Positions 52,978 through 62,148 are shown, counted from the stretch's first letter. The stretch is 64,000 nt of DNA from Streptomyces sp. SID12501 (GCF_010550245.1 NZ_JAAGLU010000010.1:186001-250000); one strand, 5' to 3'. Translations and numbers: made by a program. Notes: a model not told the origin generated them from the sequence alone.

Positions 52978-53937
52978 TCAGAAGTGGCGCGAGTGGGACG
53001 ACCGGCCGTACAGGCCCGTCAGTCGCCAGCCGTCGTCGCGTGCGACCCGCTCGAAGACCTCGATCTTGCGCGCGAGCCCCTCCGGGTCGCCGATGTCGCG
53101 CCAGCGGCCCGCGACCGCCTCGGCCCACTCCTCCTTCCCTCTCACCAACGGCATTCCGCGCACGGCGAGATGCAGCGCGAGTGTCGACCGCGCGTAGTAC
53201 CGGACGGCGTTCAGCTCATCGCGGGTGCGGGCGTACTGCTCGGTCTCCCGCAGCCGCAGCCGCCCGTCGAGGGCATCGGCGACGAGCAGCGGGACCATGG
53301 CGCCGGGTGCGCACGCATCCGGATCCGCCACCAGGAACGTCAACTCGCCCTCGCTCTCCGTGACTTCGTACCGGGGTAGATACGACAGCCGGGCGAGCCC
53401 GAGCGCGTGCTTCCACGACGTCACCCACAGGCCCCGGTTGAGGTAGTAGCGAACGCTCCGCTGCCAGGTCCAGCACGTGTCGAGGCGGAAGCCGTGCAGG
53501 TTCTCGGCGCGGCACGCCTCGTACACGGTGTCCAGCGTCGACGAGGCGAGGCCGCGCCGCCGGGCGACGGGATGGACGTACAGCGAAGAGACGCGCAGCG
53601 ACCCCACGCCGCTCGGCCAGGTGTCCACGGCGATGGTCCCGAGCGGCCCCCTCGGTCGCTCACCTGCCCTGTCCTCGGTGGGGTCCCGGATCCAGTACCT
53701 CCTGCAGTAGTCGTCGTCGTGTTCGTACTCCTGTCCGGACGCCCCCAGCCGGAGGCGTAACCGCTTCTCGTGCGAGGCCGTGATCGAGTCCGGATCCGTG
53801 CACTCGCCGAGGGCGCCCTCGGCGAGTGAGGTCAGGTCCCAGCGGGCGAACCGCTGTCCTTCGGCGGGCCCGACCGGGCGCAGGCCGGGGCCCGCCGACA
53901 GGCGTTCGTGCACGCGCAGGGCGAGATCATCTTCCAT
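52978..53937 (-). CDS. GNAT-family acetyltransferase
   Basis: A 319-aa protein. The GNAT core lies around residues 100-190: IAVDTWPSGVGSLRVSSLYVHPVARRRGLASSTLDTVYEAC carries the acetyl-CoA motif, and YYLNRGLWV is motif B. The C-terminal 130 residues (ELTFLVADPDACAPGAMVPLLVADALDG) form an extra helical part with no family I know. Substrate unknown. ATG 53937 is chosen on family fit; the SD is weak. Confidence 0.82.
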   Translation of the reverse strand: MEDDLALRVHERLSAGPGLRPVGPAEGQRFARWDLTSLAEGALGECTDPDSITASHEKRLRLRLGASGQEYEHDDDYCRRYWIRDPTEDRAGERPRGPLGTIAVDTWPSGVGSLRVSSLYVHPVARRRGLASSTLDTVYEACRAENLHGFRLDTCWTWQRSVRYYLNRGLWVTSWKHALGLARLSYLPRYEVTESEGELTFLVADPDACAPGAMVPLLVADALDGRLRLRETEQYARTRDELNAVRYYARSTLALHLAVRGMPLVRGKEEWAEAVAGRWRDIGDPEGLARKIEVFERVARDDGWRLTGLYGRSSHSRHF

Positions 53938-54022
53938 GGCCGGAGCGTAGGGACGTGGATGGTGCGCCTGTCCGGCTCGGGAGGGGATCTCACCTGGGGG
54001 TTCACCTTTGCGGTGGACCCGC

Positions 54023-54724
54023 TCATTGGTCGCGCGTTTGCCTCTCGCACCCCTGTTCAAGTGGTGGATACGCGTCGCCGATGGCCGCGCAGATCCGTCG
54101 GCGCAGCAGTTCCGCGGCCTCGGCCCGGCCGGAGTCCCGCTCGCCTCCCGGCAGACCGTCCAGCAGCTGGTCGTAGTGACTCATCCGGTGCCGCAGATAG
54201 TCGACCTTCCAGGGGGCGAGGGTGGCGCGGCCGACCTGGCCCGTCTCCTGCGCGGAGTCGCCGTCGGCCGGCTCGGTCGGGCCGCCGGCCGTCGCCTCCT
54301 GTCGCGCCCGGTGTTCCACCGCTCGCAGGGCCAGCTTGCCCGGATCCAGGCGTGGTACCTCGATCGGCTCGGTCCTGATCCGCTCCAGGATCTCCAGCCG
54401 CCGGCGCTGTACGGCGTTCCGCACGGCCTCCGACCGTCGCGCCGAGGATTCCGCCACCTTCCGGTACTCGTCGGTCCGCTCGGCCGCGGTGACCCGCTCG
54501 ACGCGGTACAGCCGGACCTGCGGCGCCGCCCTGAGCCGCGGATTGACGCTGAGGCGGTCCGGTGTCCCGAGCAGCCGGTGCACCATCCCGCCGGTCCAGC
54601 CGCGAGCCCGCAGTCCCGCCAAGGAGACGTACCGCTGCCCGTCCTCCTCGTAGCCTTCGACGCTCTGACAGTCCTGAGGTTCTTGACTGTCCTCGTAGCT
54701 CTGATCACTGGCATGGCAAGCCAT
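54023..54724 (-). CDS. Hypothetical protein, possible HTH-like module, next to the TIR locus
   Basis: A 233-aa protein not recognised. YVSLAGLRARGWTGGMVHRLLG resembles a winged/MerR-like helix pair, followed by TPDRLSVNPRLRAAPQVRLYRVERV. The middle is a long charged helix (SARRSEAVRNAVQRRRLEILERI) with Ala/Glu pattern, and the end has WKVDYLRHRMSHYDQLLDGL. GGGGGAGG precedes ATG 54724 by 6 nt. It lies 114 bp downstream of the stand-alone domain gene in the same direction and may be cotranscribed with it. Confidence 0.7.
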   Translation of the reverse strand: MACHASDQSYEDSQEPQDCQSVEGYEEDGQRYVSLAGLRARGWTGGMVHRLLGTPDRLSVNPRLRAAPQVRLYRVERVTAAERTDEYRKVAESSARRSEAVRNAVQRRRLEILERIRTEPIEVPRLDPGKLALRAVEHRARQEATAGGPTEPADGDSAQETGQVGRATLAPWKVDYLRHRMSHYDQLLDGLPGGERDSGRAEAAELLRRRICAAIGDAYPPLEQGCERQTRDQ

Positions 54725-54838
54725 GGCTACCTCCCCCGTAGCTCCGTCGTGACGCTCTGTGACGACACCTCCCATTGAAGCGCCCACCACTGACAATCAC
54801 CCGAGCCGCCCCGGAGCCAGGAGCCGGACGGTTCGCCC

Positions 54839-55504
54839 TCAGGCGGTCAGGACAAGGCCGAGTCCGTTGCCGACCGTGCCCTCAACTACCGTCAGGAAGG
54901 CTCTGACCTGCGGGGGGGGGTGCCCCGATCCGCGACCCAGCCCCGGTGACCTCGGTGCCGGCAGGTCGATCAGGTCGCTGACACCCGCCACCTCCTGAAG
55001 GGTCCGGGCCAGCGACACCAGCGTCCGGCGGACCGCCGCGATCTCCGAGCGCAGGGCGTCCGCGTGTTCCCACGCCCGTTCGTACGCGACCGGGTCGACG
55101 TCCGCGGGCCGCCTCGACTCGTACGCGGTCAGGCGGGGGTGCCAGGACGCGAGCAGGGGCCGTAGAACGCGGTTGAGGACCGTGACGGCCAGGACGCCGA
55201 AACTCACGTGGCCGGGAGCGAGAGGCGGCGCGATCTCGGGGCCGTAGCGGCGCAGGATCTCGCGGGTGGTGCCGAAGAACGTGTACAGCGACGTCAGTGC
55301 CTCGCGCAGGAAGCCCTCCTCGCGGTCGAGTTCCTCGACGGACACCCTGGTGACCAGCTCCAGGTACAGCTCCCAGGCCGCGCTGCGCTCCGCGTCCGCC
55401 GGGACCCAGGTGCCCGAGATCTCACCGACGAACGGAATCGCCAGTGTGGCCGTTATCTGCGACGGACCACTCGGCCCGCGTCGCCTGCGCTGACTGCGTC
55501 TCAT
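54839..55504 (-). CDS. Stand-alone paralogue of the TIR protein C-terminal domain
   Basis: A 221-aa protein. After a basic N-terminal segment (RRSQRRRRGPSG) residues 40-129 align without gaps to residues 509-598 of the divergent TIR-STAND protein; by hand I count 38 of 90 identical. Anchors are ELVTR (49-53 versus 518-522), GxLREALxSL and WHPRL (121-125 versus 590-594), with identical spacing. The fold is predicted helical; no catalytic motif is visible. GGGAGGG lies 5 nt before ATG 55504. It is divergent from the TIR gene by 37 bp, so the two are likely coregulated partners. Confidence 0.85.
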   Translation of the reverse strand: MRRSQRRRRGPSGPSQITATLAIPFVGEISGTWVPADAERSAAWELYLELVTRVSVEELDREEGFLREALTSLYTFFGTTREILRRYGPEIAPPLAPGHVSFGVLAVTVLNRVLRPLLASWHPRLTAYESRRPADVDPVAYERAWEHADALRSEIAAVRRTLVSLARTLQEVAGVSDLIDLPAPRSPGLGRGSGHPPPQVRAFLTVVEGTVGNGLGLVLTA

Positions 55505-55541
55505 GATCGCCCTCCCCGTACTCACAGTAGGGTAAGCCGTC
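55505..55541. promoter_or_regulatory. 37-bp divergent junction of the TIR locus
   Basis: It separates the starts of the two divergent genes and contains the minus-gene SD (GGGAGGG). Too short for two separate promoters, so at least one promoter must lie inside the other gene. No consensus promoter recognised. Confidence 0.5.
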
Positions 55542-57542
55542 GTGTGGGACGTCTTCCTCAGTTACAGCCGCGGTGATGTGGACCGGGTGCGTCCGCTGGC
55601 CCGGGCGCTGCGGGACGGTGGACTCTCCGTGTTCACGGACGAGACCGGAGTCGCGTCCTTCGCCGGCATCAGCGACACGATCCGGCGCGAACTGGCCCGC
55701 TCGAAGGCCCTGCTGGCCTACTACTCCGTCGGCTACCCGGAACGCGAGGCCTGTCAGTGGGAGCTGACGACCGCCTACCTCGCGGGACTTGGCGAGGGCG
55801 ATCCGCGCCGACGCGTCATGGTCGTCAACCCGGAGCACGGGACCGGTCACATCCACCCCGTCGAACTGCGGGACGCCCGGCACGCCTCCGCCGAAGACCC
55901 GGACGCCCTCGTGACCGGCGTACGCGGCCATGTCGGCCGGCTCGACGGGCCGATGCCCGTCAGGAAGTACGGCGCCGTGCGCCGTACCGGGGGAACGCCC
56001 GAACCGTTCCCGGAGTTCCTCGGCCGGCTTCCCGAACTGTGGCAGGTGCACTCCGCGTTGCACGCCCACTCCGCACCCCTGGTCACCGGCCGCGCCGCCG
56101 CGCACGCCGTGCAGATCCGCGGCATGGCCGGCATCGGCAAGACCCGGCTCGCACAGGAGTACGCGCTGCGCTTCGAGGCGGCGTACCCCGGTGGCGTGTA
56201 CTGGCTGGGCGGTGAGTCGTACGACGAGTACGAGGAGTGGTACGAGAATTACGCGGCGTACGCGACGCGTGTCGGCGGTGCGGAGTCGCGGCGCCGGGAG
56301 ACCGGCGGCGAACCGTTCCTGTGGATCGTCGACGGGCTTCCCGAAGGGCGGCTCTCCACCCGCGAACTGGCCCGCTTCGCCGCGCCCCGTCCCGGCGGCC
56401 ACACCCTGTTCACGCTGCGCAGCCGCGCCTACGACGGGCTGGGCACCCCCGTCGACCTGGGGCCCCTCGACGCGGCACACGCGCGCGTGCTCGTCGGCGA
56501 CGACGTGCTCGCCCGGGCGGTCGGCGGACATCCGGGCGCGTCGGACCTGCTCGGCCGTGCGGTCCGTGCCGGCCACGGCTCCCGGGCCCTCTACGACCGG
56601 CTGCACGGACCGGGCGTGTCCCCCCTCGACACACTCGCCGCCGGTGAGGCCGGCAACGGGATCAGGAGCATGACGGCGTCCCTCGTCCAGGACGTCGACA
56701 CCCCGGACGCGGCCGACGTACTGCGCTGCGCGGCGGCCCTGCACCCCCTGCCGCTGAGCGTCGACGACGTGGCGGGCGTGCTGGTCGCGGCCGACGCCGT
56801 CCCGCACGTGGTCGCCCACCGGCACGCCGCGAACGGCGTCGCCGAACTGCGCGTACGCAGCCTGCTGAGCCCCGCCTCCGAGGACCGCTGGCAGCCGCAC
56901 CCCGTCACCCTGCACGCCTGGCGGCACCACGACCCCGCCCCCGCCCGCGCAGAGGCCCTGCGGCACGCGGCCCTGCGCACCCTGTGCGGACGGCGCGACC
57001 CGGTTACGCTGGCCTTCCCCGGAAGCCGGAGGGAGGTCCCCATGGCGGCACCCAGCGAGTCGGAGCGGATGGCGGCCTTCGACATCCAGGTCGAACTGGT
57101 CACCCGTATCGGCGTGCAGGAACTGGCGCCCGGCACGGGCAGCCTGCGGGAGGCGCTGGCGTCGCTCAAGTCGCTGATCGACTTCACGCGCGGCACCCTG
57201 CACACGTACAACATCGGTCTTCAGCCGGGCTCGGCGGCCGGCGTCGCGACGGTGCAGAGCCTGGCGTACGCCCTGATCAACGACACGATCCGGCCCTTCA
57301 CGACCACCTGGCATCCCCGGCTCGCCGCGCACGAGGCCGGGCGCCCGGCCGCCGTGGCCCCTCTCGACCACGAGGCCAACTGGCCGCAGGCACCCGCGAT
57401 GCGCGCGGAACTCACCTCGCTGCGCGAGCCGTTGATGCGCATCGCCGCGGGGTTCGGCGGGATCTCGGGGGCGGACTTCGGAGTTCCGGCCGTCGGCCAG
57501 GAGCGTCCGGAGGCGGGAGGGCACCCAGCGTTGCGTTCATAA
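55542..57542 (+). CDS. TIR-STAND NTPase with C-terminal partner domain (NLR-like)
   Basis: A 666-aa protein. Residues 1-140 are a TIR domain: DVFLSYSRGD, then FTDETGV, and the putative catalytic Glu74 in CQWEL (a NADase position in active TIRs). A STAND/NB-type NTPase follows with Walker A GMAGIGKT (194-201) and Walker B Asp264 in FLWIVDG. From residue 501 the sequence is the same domain as in the divergent neighbour (ELVTR 518-522, WHPRL 590-594). There are no TPR, WD40 or HEAT repeats, so the C-terminal domain may be the sensor or adaptor part. GTG 55542 has AGGG about 11 nt upstream. An internal SD/ATG precedes the C-terminal domain. It is probably an antiphage-type system; NADase activity is inferred only. 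Confidence 0.88.
   Translation: MWDVFLSYSRGDVDRVRPLARALRDGGLSVFTDETGVASFAGISDTIRRELARSKALLAYYSVGYPEREACQWELTTAYLAGLGEGDPRRRVMVVNPEHGTGHIHPVELRDARHASAEDPDALVTGVRGHVGRLDGPMPVRKYGAVRRTGGTPEPFPEFLGRLPELWQVHSALHAHSAPLVTGRAAAHAVQIRGMAGIGKTRLAQEYALRFEAAYPGGVYWLGGESYDEYEEWYENYAAYATRVGGAESRRRETGGEPFLWIVDGLPEGRLSTRELARFAAPRPGGHTLFTLRSRAYDGLGTPVDLGPLDAAHARVLVGDDVLARAVGGHPGASDLLGRAVRAGHGSRALYDRLHGPGVSPLDTLAAGEAGNGIRSMTASLVQDVDTPDAADVLRCAAALHPLPLSVDDVAGVLVAADAVPHVVAHRHAANGVAELRVRSLLSPASEDRWQPHPVTLHAWRHHDPAPARAEALRHAALRTLCGRRDPVTLAFPGSRREVPMAAPSESERMAAFDIQVELVTRIGVQELAPGTGSLREALASLKSLIDFTRGTLHTYNIGLQPGSAAGVATVQSLAYALINDTIRPFTTTWHPRLAAHEAGRPAAVAPLDHEANWPQAPAMRAELTSLREPLMRIAAGFGGISGADFGVPAVGQERPEAGGHPALRS
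57028..57044 (+). promoter_or_regulatory. Internal ribosome binding site and in-frame ATG in the TIR gene
   Basis: GGAGGGAGG (57028-57036) lies 5 nt before an in-frame ATG at 57042. Translation there would give a 166-aa protein (residues 501-666) consisting only of the C-terminal domain, resembling the neighbouring stand-alone gene. Confidence 0.55.
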
Positions 57543-57687
57543 TGAACGCGCGTTTCCCGACGACCGTCACCTCCCCGAAATACTCGTGCCCCATCTCCTC
57601 CACCGACCCGATCTACGCTGGACACCACAGCCCGGCCGACGTCGCCCGAAGGCATCACAACCCCCGCCCTCGCCCGACAGGAGCCCT

Positions 57688-59553
57688 GTGTCCCGCCCCA
57701 GCAGTACGCGCCCGCGTCTCGCCCTGCCGCCCTGGCTCGCCCACGCGCTGCGCGCCCAGCGGGGGCCCGTGCCCTGGAACGCGGTCGTCCGGGGTGCGCT
57801 GGCCGCCGGGCCGTTGCTGCTGGCCGGAGTGCTGGCCGACCGCACCTCCCTCGGTGTGGTGGCGGCGCTCGGTGCCATGCTCGCCGGGATCAACGACCGG
57901 CCGGGCAGCCGGCGTTCCTCCGTCAGGCGCCTCGGCGTGCCCGCGTCGGCGGGGGCCCTCGGGCTGGTCGTCGGGACGTACGCCGGGCAGCAGTTCGGAG
58001 CTGTGCCACTGACCCTTCTCCTCACCGCCCTAGGGCTCCTCGCGGGCGGCATCAGCGCCATCGGGCCCGTCGCGTCCGGCGCCGGTACGCAACTGCTGGT
58101 CGCCACCGCCATCGGGGCCGGGATGCCGTTGCCCGAGCCGGGCTGGGAGCGGGCGCTGTTCTTCGTCGCGGGCGCCGGCTGGCTGGTCGCCCTGCGGCTC
58201 GCGCTGCCCACCCCCGGCGGCGGCGCCGGTGACTTCCGCTTCGACGGGGAACGCGCCGCCGTCGCCGCCGTGTACGACGCGGTCGCCGATCTCCTCGACG
58301 CCGCCGGTACGGGCCAGTCAGGCACCAGGCGCGTCGCCCTCACCGCCGCTCTCGACCAGGCCCAGGACGCCCTCGGCGGACCCCGGCTCCGCCAGTACTC
58401 CACTTCCAGGGACGAGCGCCGGCTGCGCACCCAGTACGCCGCCGCGCTGCCCCTCGCCGAGGCCGCGACCGCCCTCGCCTGGACCGGGGACGCCCTCCAC
58501 GCGCGCGTGGCGGAAGGACCCCGGCGCCTAGCCGCGGCCGTACGGACCAACACGCACACCGGGCCGCTGCCCGCCCCCGCCCGCTCCGCGCCCGGGCTGC
58601 GCGCCCTCGACGACGCGCTGCTGCACGCCGCCGACGCCTTCGACCGGGGTGGCGACACGCACGACCTGCACACCCGGCGCCGTACCGTCGCGGCTCTGCT
58701 CCGCACGGCTGTCGACTCCGGTGGGCGCGAGTACGGGCTGCGGGTGGCGCTCTGCTTCGGGGCCGGGGCGGCTGTCGCGCAGGCGACGCACCACGCCCAC
58801 TGGTACTGGATCCCGGCCACCGCGGTCTTCCTCGTCAAGCCCGACCTGGGGCCGCTCGTCTCGCGCGTCCTGTGCCGGGCGGCGGGGACCGTCCTCGGGG
58901 CCGTCGTCTTCGCGGGGCTCGCCGCCGTACTGCCCCGGCCCGAGGGGCTCGTCGCGCTCGTCGCCGTGAGCGGCGCGCTGATCCCGGTCGCCACCCGGCA
59001 CTTCGCCGCCCAGACCGCCGTCGTCACGGTGCTCGTGCTCGCCCTCGTGATGGTGGGCGGCGAACCCCAGGCGTCCTGGAGCCGGATCCTCGAGACGCTG
59101 GTCGCCTGCGCCCTCGTACTCATCGTCGGACATCTGCCGATGCCCGGACAGCGCGGCGGAGGAGTGCGGGCGCGGCTGGCGCGGGCCGCCGAGGCCGCTC
59201 AGGCCTACCTCCAGCATGTGATGAGCGGCTCGGACGACCGGCACGCGCGCTGGATGCTGCGCCGCGAGGCCTATCGCGCGCTCGCCGAGGCCCGTACCGC
59301 CATCGCGCACTCCGCGGCCGAACTGCCCGCCCTGGCACGGCACACCGAGGGCACGGAGGAGGTCGCCGCCACCCTCGAACGACTTGTCGACACGGCGACC
59401 GCCTGTGCCGTCCACCTCGACGACAGCGGACGCCTCAGCCGCCGGCACACCGAACACCTCACCGAACTCCTGGACGAACTCGCCGAACGGCGCGAGCGCG
59501 CCGGGCTGCGGACGCGTGTCCCGCGCGCGGGCGGGACGCCTCTCGCGGGCTGA
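57688..59553 (+). CDS. FUSC family membrane protein
   Basis: A 621-aa protein of the FUSC/aromatic acid exporter superfamily: two membrane halves (first with GALAAGPLLLAGVLADR and SLGVVAALGAMLAGINDRPG; second with GLRVALCFGAGAAVAQATHHAHWYW and WIPATAVFLVKPDLG) separated by a cytoplasmic helical domain of about 180 residues. It probably exports aromatic or other organic acids. The C-terminal 120 residues are helical. GTG 57688 has AGGAG 5 nt upstream. It is 145 bp after the TIR gene. Confidence 0.9.
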   Translation: MSRPSSTRPRLALPPWLAHALRAQRGPVPWNAVVRGALAAGPLLLAGVLADRTSLGVVAALGAMLAGINDRPGSRRSSVRRLGVPASAGALGLVVGTYAGQQFGAVPLTLLLTALGLLAGGISAIGPVASGAGTQLLVATAIGAGMPLPEPGWERALFFVAGAGWLVALRLALPTPGGGAGDFRFDGERAAVAAVYDAVADLLDAAGTGQSGTRRVALTAALDQAQDALGGPRLRQYSTSRDERRLRTQYAAALPLAEAATALAWTGDALHARVAEGPRRLAAAVRTNTHTGPLPAPARSAPGLRALDDALLHAADAFDRGGDTHDLHTRRRTVAALLRTAVDSGGREYGLRVALCFGAGAAVAQATHHAHWYWIPATAVFLVKPDLGPLVSRVLCRAAGTVLGAVVFAGLAAVLPRPEGLVALVAVSGALIPVATRHFAAQTAVVTVLVLALVMVGGEPQASWSRILETLVACALVLIVGHLPMPGQRGGGVRARLARAAEAAQAYLQHVMSGSDDRHARWMLRREAYRALAEARTAIAHSAAELPALARHTEGTEEVAATLERLVDTATACAVHLDDSGRLSRRHTEHLTELLDELAERRERAGLRTRVPRAGGTPLAG

Positions 59554-59584
59554 GGGCGGTTCCGCGTCATCCGCGTCATCCGTG

Positions 59585-60535
59585 TCAGTCGATGCGCACC
59601 CATACCGGCGCGTGGTCCGAACCCGGTGCGTCTCGTCGGGCCTCCGGGTCCGGTCCGACCGACGGGAGGGCGGGCGCCCCGCTTCCCGGCAGGCCCGTGC
59701 CCGCCTCCGTCGTGCGGTGGACCAGGCGGTGACTCAGGAGGACGTGGTCGATCAGTTCACGGCGGCCCGAGTTGATCCGCGAGTAACGCTGGTCGGCCGG
59801 AATGAGCGGGGCCACGTCCCACAGGCGCGTCGCGTCGCCCTTGTCGTCGTGGTCGTAGCCGGGCGTACCGATCTCCGAGCCGGGCGGGCCCAGCAGGATC
59901 TGGGTGGTCGCCGCCTGCACCTCGTCGTTCAGATCGCCCAGGACCAGCACGTCCCGCGAACGGCCCTCGCCCGCCAGCAGGTCGTCCGCGAGGGCCCGCA
60001 GCGCGGTCGCCTCGGCGGTGCGCCGGTACAGGGCGTACGCGCCGAAGCGGGCCCGTTCGCCCTCGTCGTGGGGCTGGAAGCGGCCGTTCGGATACGACAG
60101 CAGCCTCGACTTCAGATGGGCGACGGCCGCCCGCACCGGCCCGCCCTCGATGTCGGCCTCCACCGCCAGGAAGCCGCGGCCCGCCACGGAGATCTCCAGG
60201 CCCGAGTCGTCCACCTGCACCGGAGTCAGCTTCGGCGGGAACGCGTTCGTGTCGGTGAGCACCTCGAACGGCACGCGGCCGAGGAAACCGACCCGGATGC
60301 CCCGGCTGTCCGTGAGCCGCGAGGTCGCGACGGTCCAGCCGCCGCCCAGCAGGTCGGCCAGATCACCCAACGCCTCGGTGTCGCCGACCTCCTGGACGGC
60401 GAGCAACGTCGGGTCGAGTTCCGTGATCACGGCGGCGAGGGCGGCGAGTTTCGCCCCGTACGCCGCCTCGTCCTTCGGGCCGGACGGGCCGCCCGGGCGG
60501 TAGAGGTTCTCCAGGTTCCAGGTGGCGACGAGCAT
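59585..60535 (-). CDS. Endonuclease/exonuclease/phosphatase family protein
   Basis: A 316-aa DNase I-like fold protein. ATWNLENLYRPGG starts the domain, LLAVQEVGD carries the metal-binding Glu, VLVLGDLNDE the Asp/Asn pair, and SDHAPVWV the catalytic His at the end. It would cleave phosphodiester bonds in nucleic acid or a phospholipid head group; substrate unknown. No signal peptide. GGGGGAG precedes ATG 60535. It is divergent from the deaminase gene and convergent with FUSC. Confidence 0.92.
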   Translation of the reverse strand: MLVATWNLENLYRPGGPSGPKDEAAYGAKLAALAAVITELDPTLLAVQEVGDTEALGDLADLLGGGWTVATSRLTDSRGIRVGFLGRVPFEVLTDTNAFPPKLTPVQVDDSGLEISVAGRGFLAVEADIEGGPVRAAVAHLKSRLLSYPNGRFQPHDEGERARFGAYALYRRTAEATALRALADDLLAGEGRSRDVLVLGDLNDEVQAATTQILLGPPGSEIGTPGYDHDDKGDATRLWDVAPLIPADQRYSRINSGRRELIDHVLLSHRLVHRTTEAGTGLPGSGAPALPSVGPDPEARRDAPGSDHAPVWVRID

Positions 60536-60683
60536 GCCGGCTCCCCCTCAAGTCCCAGCAGGTTCCGCGAGTTGCAGCGGTGATGTGTCCAGCGTGCCCG
60601 CGCCGCGGCCCCTGGCGACAGGGCTGCGCCGGGATGCGCGGTTCACGTCGCCCACGGGCACGACCTCGCCGTACGGTGGCCGC

Positions 60684-62060
60684 ATGACGCCTTCTCCCGC
60701 TGCTCCCGCGGATCTCGTCATCACCGGCTGCACCGCCCTCCTCCACGCCGACGCCGACACCGACTCCGGTGAACGGATCGAGTTCGCCGAGAACGCCTCG
60801 ATCGCCGTACGGGGAGGGATCATCGAGGCGATCGGGGTGGGCGTGGAACTCCCGGACGCCCACGAACACATCGAGGCGCGCGGACAGTTGGCCATGCCGG
60901 GGCTCATCAACTGCCATACGCACGCCCCGATGGTCGCGCTGCGCGGGATCGCCGAGGACCTTCCCACCGAGGAGTGGTTCAACGACGTGGTGTGGCCGAT
61001 CGAGTCCAACCTCACGGCCGTCGACGTGGAGTTGGGCGCGCGGCTCGCCTGTGCCGAGATGATCCGCGGTGGTGTCACCTGCTTCGCCGACCACTACTTC
61101 TCGATGGACACCGTCGCCGCGGTGGTCGAGGAGTGCGGAATCCGGGCGCACCTCGGGGAGGCGTACTTCTCCTCGCAGGGGCCCCAAGGGCGCGAGAAGT
61201 CGCTGGAGTTCGCGCTACGGCACCGGGGCGGCGCCCACGGCCGCATCACCACCGCCCTCGCCCCGCACGCCCCGTACACCGTCGACGACACCGACCTCGC
61301 CGCCACCGCCGACCTCGCCCGCGAACACGGCCTGCCCGTGCACATCCACGCCGCCGAGAACCGCGACCAGACCGACACCAGCCTCGCCCGGCACGGCCTC
61401 ACCCCGATCGAGGTCCTGGCCCGCACCGGCATCCTGACCGGCGACCTCGACGTCCTCATCGCGCACGGCACCGGCATCATCGAGCGCGACCTCCCCGTCC
61501 TGGCGCGAACGAACGGGCGTACGGCCGTGGCGACCGCGCCCCGCGGATACCTCAGGTTCGCCTGGCCCACCACCACTCCGGTGCGCGCCCTGCGCGAGAT
61601 CGGCGTCCCCGTCGGGCTCGCCACCGACGGCGCCGCCTCCAACGGCTCGCTCGACGTGTGGGAGTCCATGGCGCTGAGTTCGCTGATCCAGAAGTCGACC
61701 GAGGGCGACCCCCGCTGGCTGACCTCCCGGCAGGCCCTGCACCACGCCACGCTGCAGAGCGCGCGGGCGGTGGGACTCGGCGAGCGGATCGGCAGTCTGG
61801 CGCCGGGCAGGAAGGCCGACATCATCCTCGTGGACCTCACCGGGCCGCACACCCAGCCCGTGCACGACCTCGCCGCGACCCTCGTCCACAGTGCCCGCTC
61901 CTCGGACGTCCGTACGACGATCGTCGACGGCCGTGTCCTCATGCGCGACCGTGAACTGCTGACCCTCGATGTGCCGGGAATCGTCCGGGAACTGGGGGAG
62001 CGGCTGCCCGCGCTCGTCGACCGGAGCCACGGCAGGCGGATCCAGGAGTACGACGCCTGA
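60684..62060 (+). CDS. Amidohydrolase, MtaD/TRZ-ATZ type deaminase
   Basis: A 458-aa metal-dependent hydrolase of the 5-methylthioadenosine/S-adenosylhomocysteine deaminase branch. Metal and active-site residues follow the family: His78 and His80 (CHTH), His222 and Glu225 (HIHAAEN), His261 (IAHGTG) and Asp315 (ATDGAASN). A beta-sandwich forms the ends. It probably deaminates MTA or SAH, although atrazine/guanine-type substrates cannot be excluded. ATG 60684 has a weak SD. Divergent from the endonuclease/phosphatase gene. Confidence 0.9.
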   Translation: MTPSPAAPADLVITGCTALLHADADTDSGERIEFAENASIAVRGGIIEAIGVGVELPDAHEHIEARGQLAMPGLINCHTHAPMVALRGIAEDLPTEEWFNDVVWPIESNLTAVDVELGARLACAEMIRGGVTCFADHYFSMDTVAAVVEECGIRAHLGEAYFSSQGPQGREKSLEFALRHRGGAHGRITTALAPHAPYTVDDTDLAATADLAREHGLPVHIHAAENRDQTDTSLARHGLTPIEVLARTGILTGDLDVLIAHGTGIIERDLPVLARTNGRTAVATAPRGYLRFAWPTTTPVRALREIGVPVGLATDGAASNGSLDVWESMALSSLIQKSTEGDPRWLTSRQALHHATLQSARAVGLGERIGSLAPGRKADIILVDLTGPHTQPVHDLAATLVHSARSSDVRTTIVDGRVLMRDRELLTLDVPGIVRELGERLPALVDRSHGRRIQEYDA

Positions 62061-62148
62061 AGTCCTTCCGCCGGCGCCGATGAGTTTCGCGTGCCCCACC
62101 GGTCCACCCCTGAGAACGGACCGTTCCACAACGGGGCATGGAGGGGCG

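Noticed and set aside
56310..56325. A 16-nt match (GAACCGTTCCTGTGGA) between the TIR gene Walker B region and the 57-bp element
   Set aside because: It encodes EPFLW in a well-explained domain, does not extend further, and can arise by chance in GC-biased DNA.
55422..57524. A long open frame antisense to the TIR gene
   Set aside because: Translation has shadow-type composition and no domain; it would cover both genes of a well-supported divergent pair.
58500..58513. CG-rich palindromes such as CCACGCGCGCGTGG within coding regions
   Set aside because: They recur in several genes and are expected in a very GC-rich genome.
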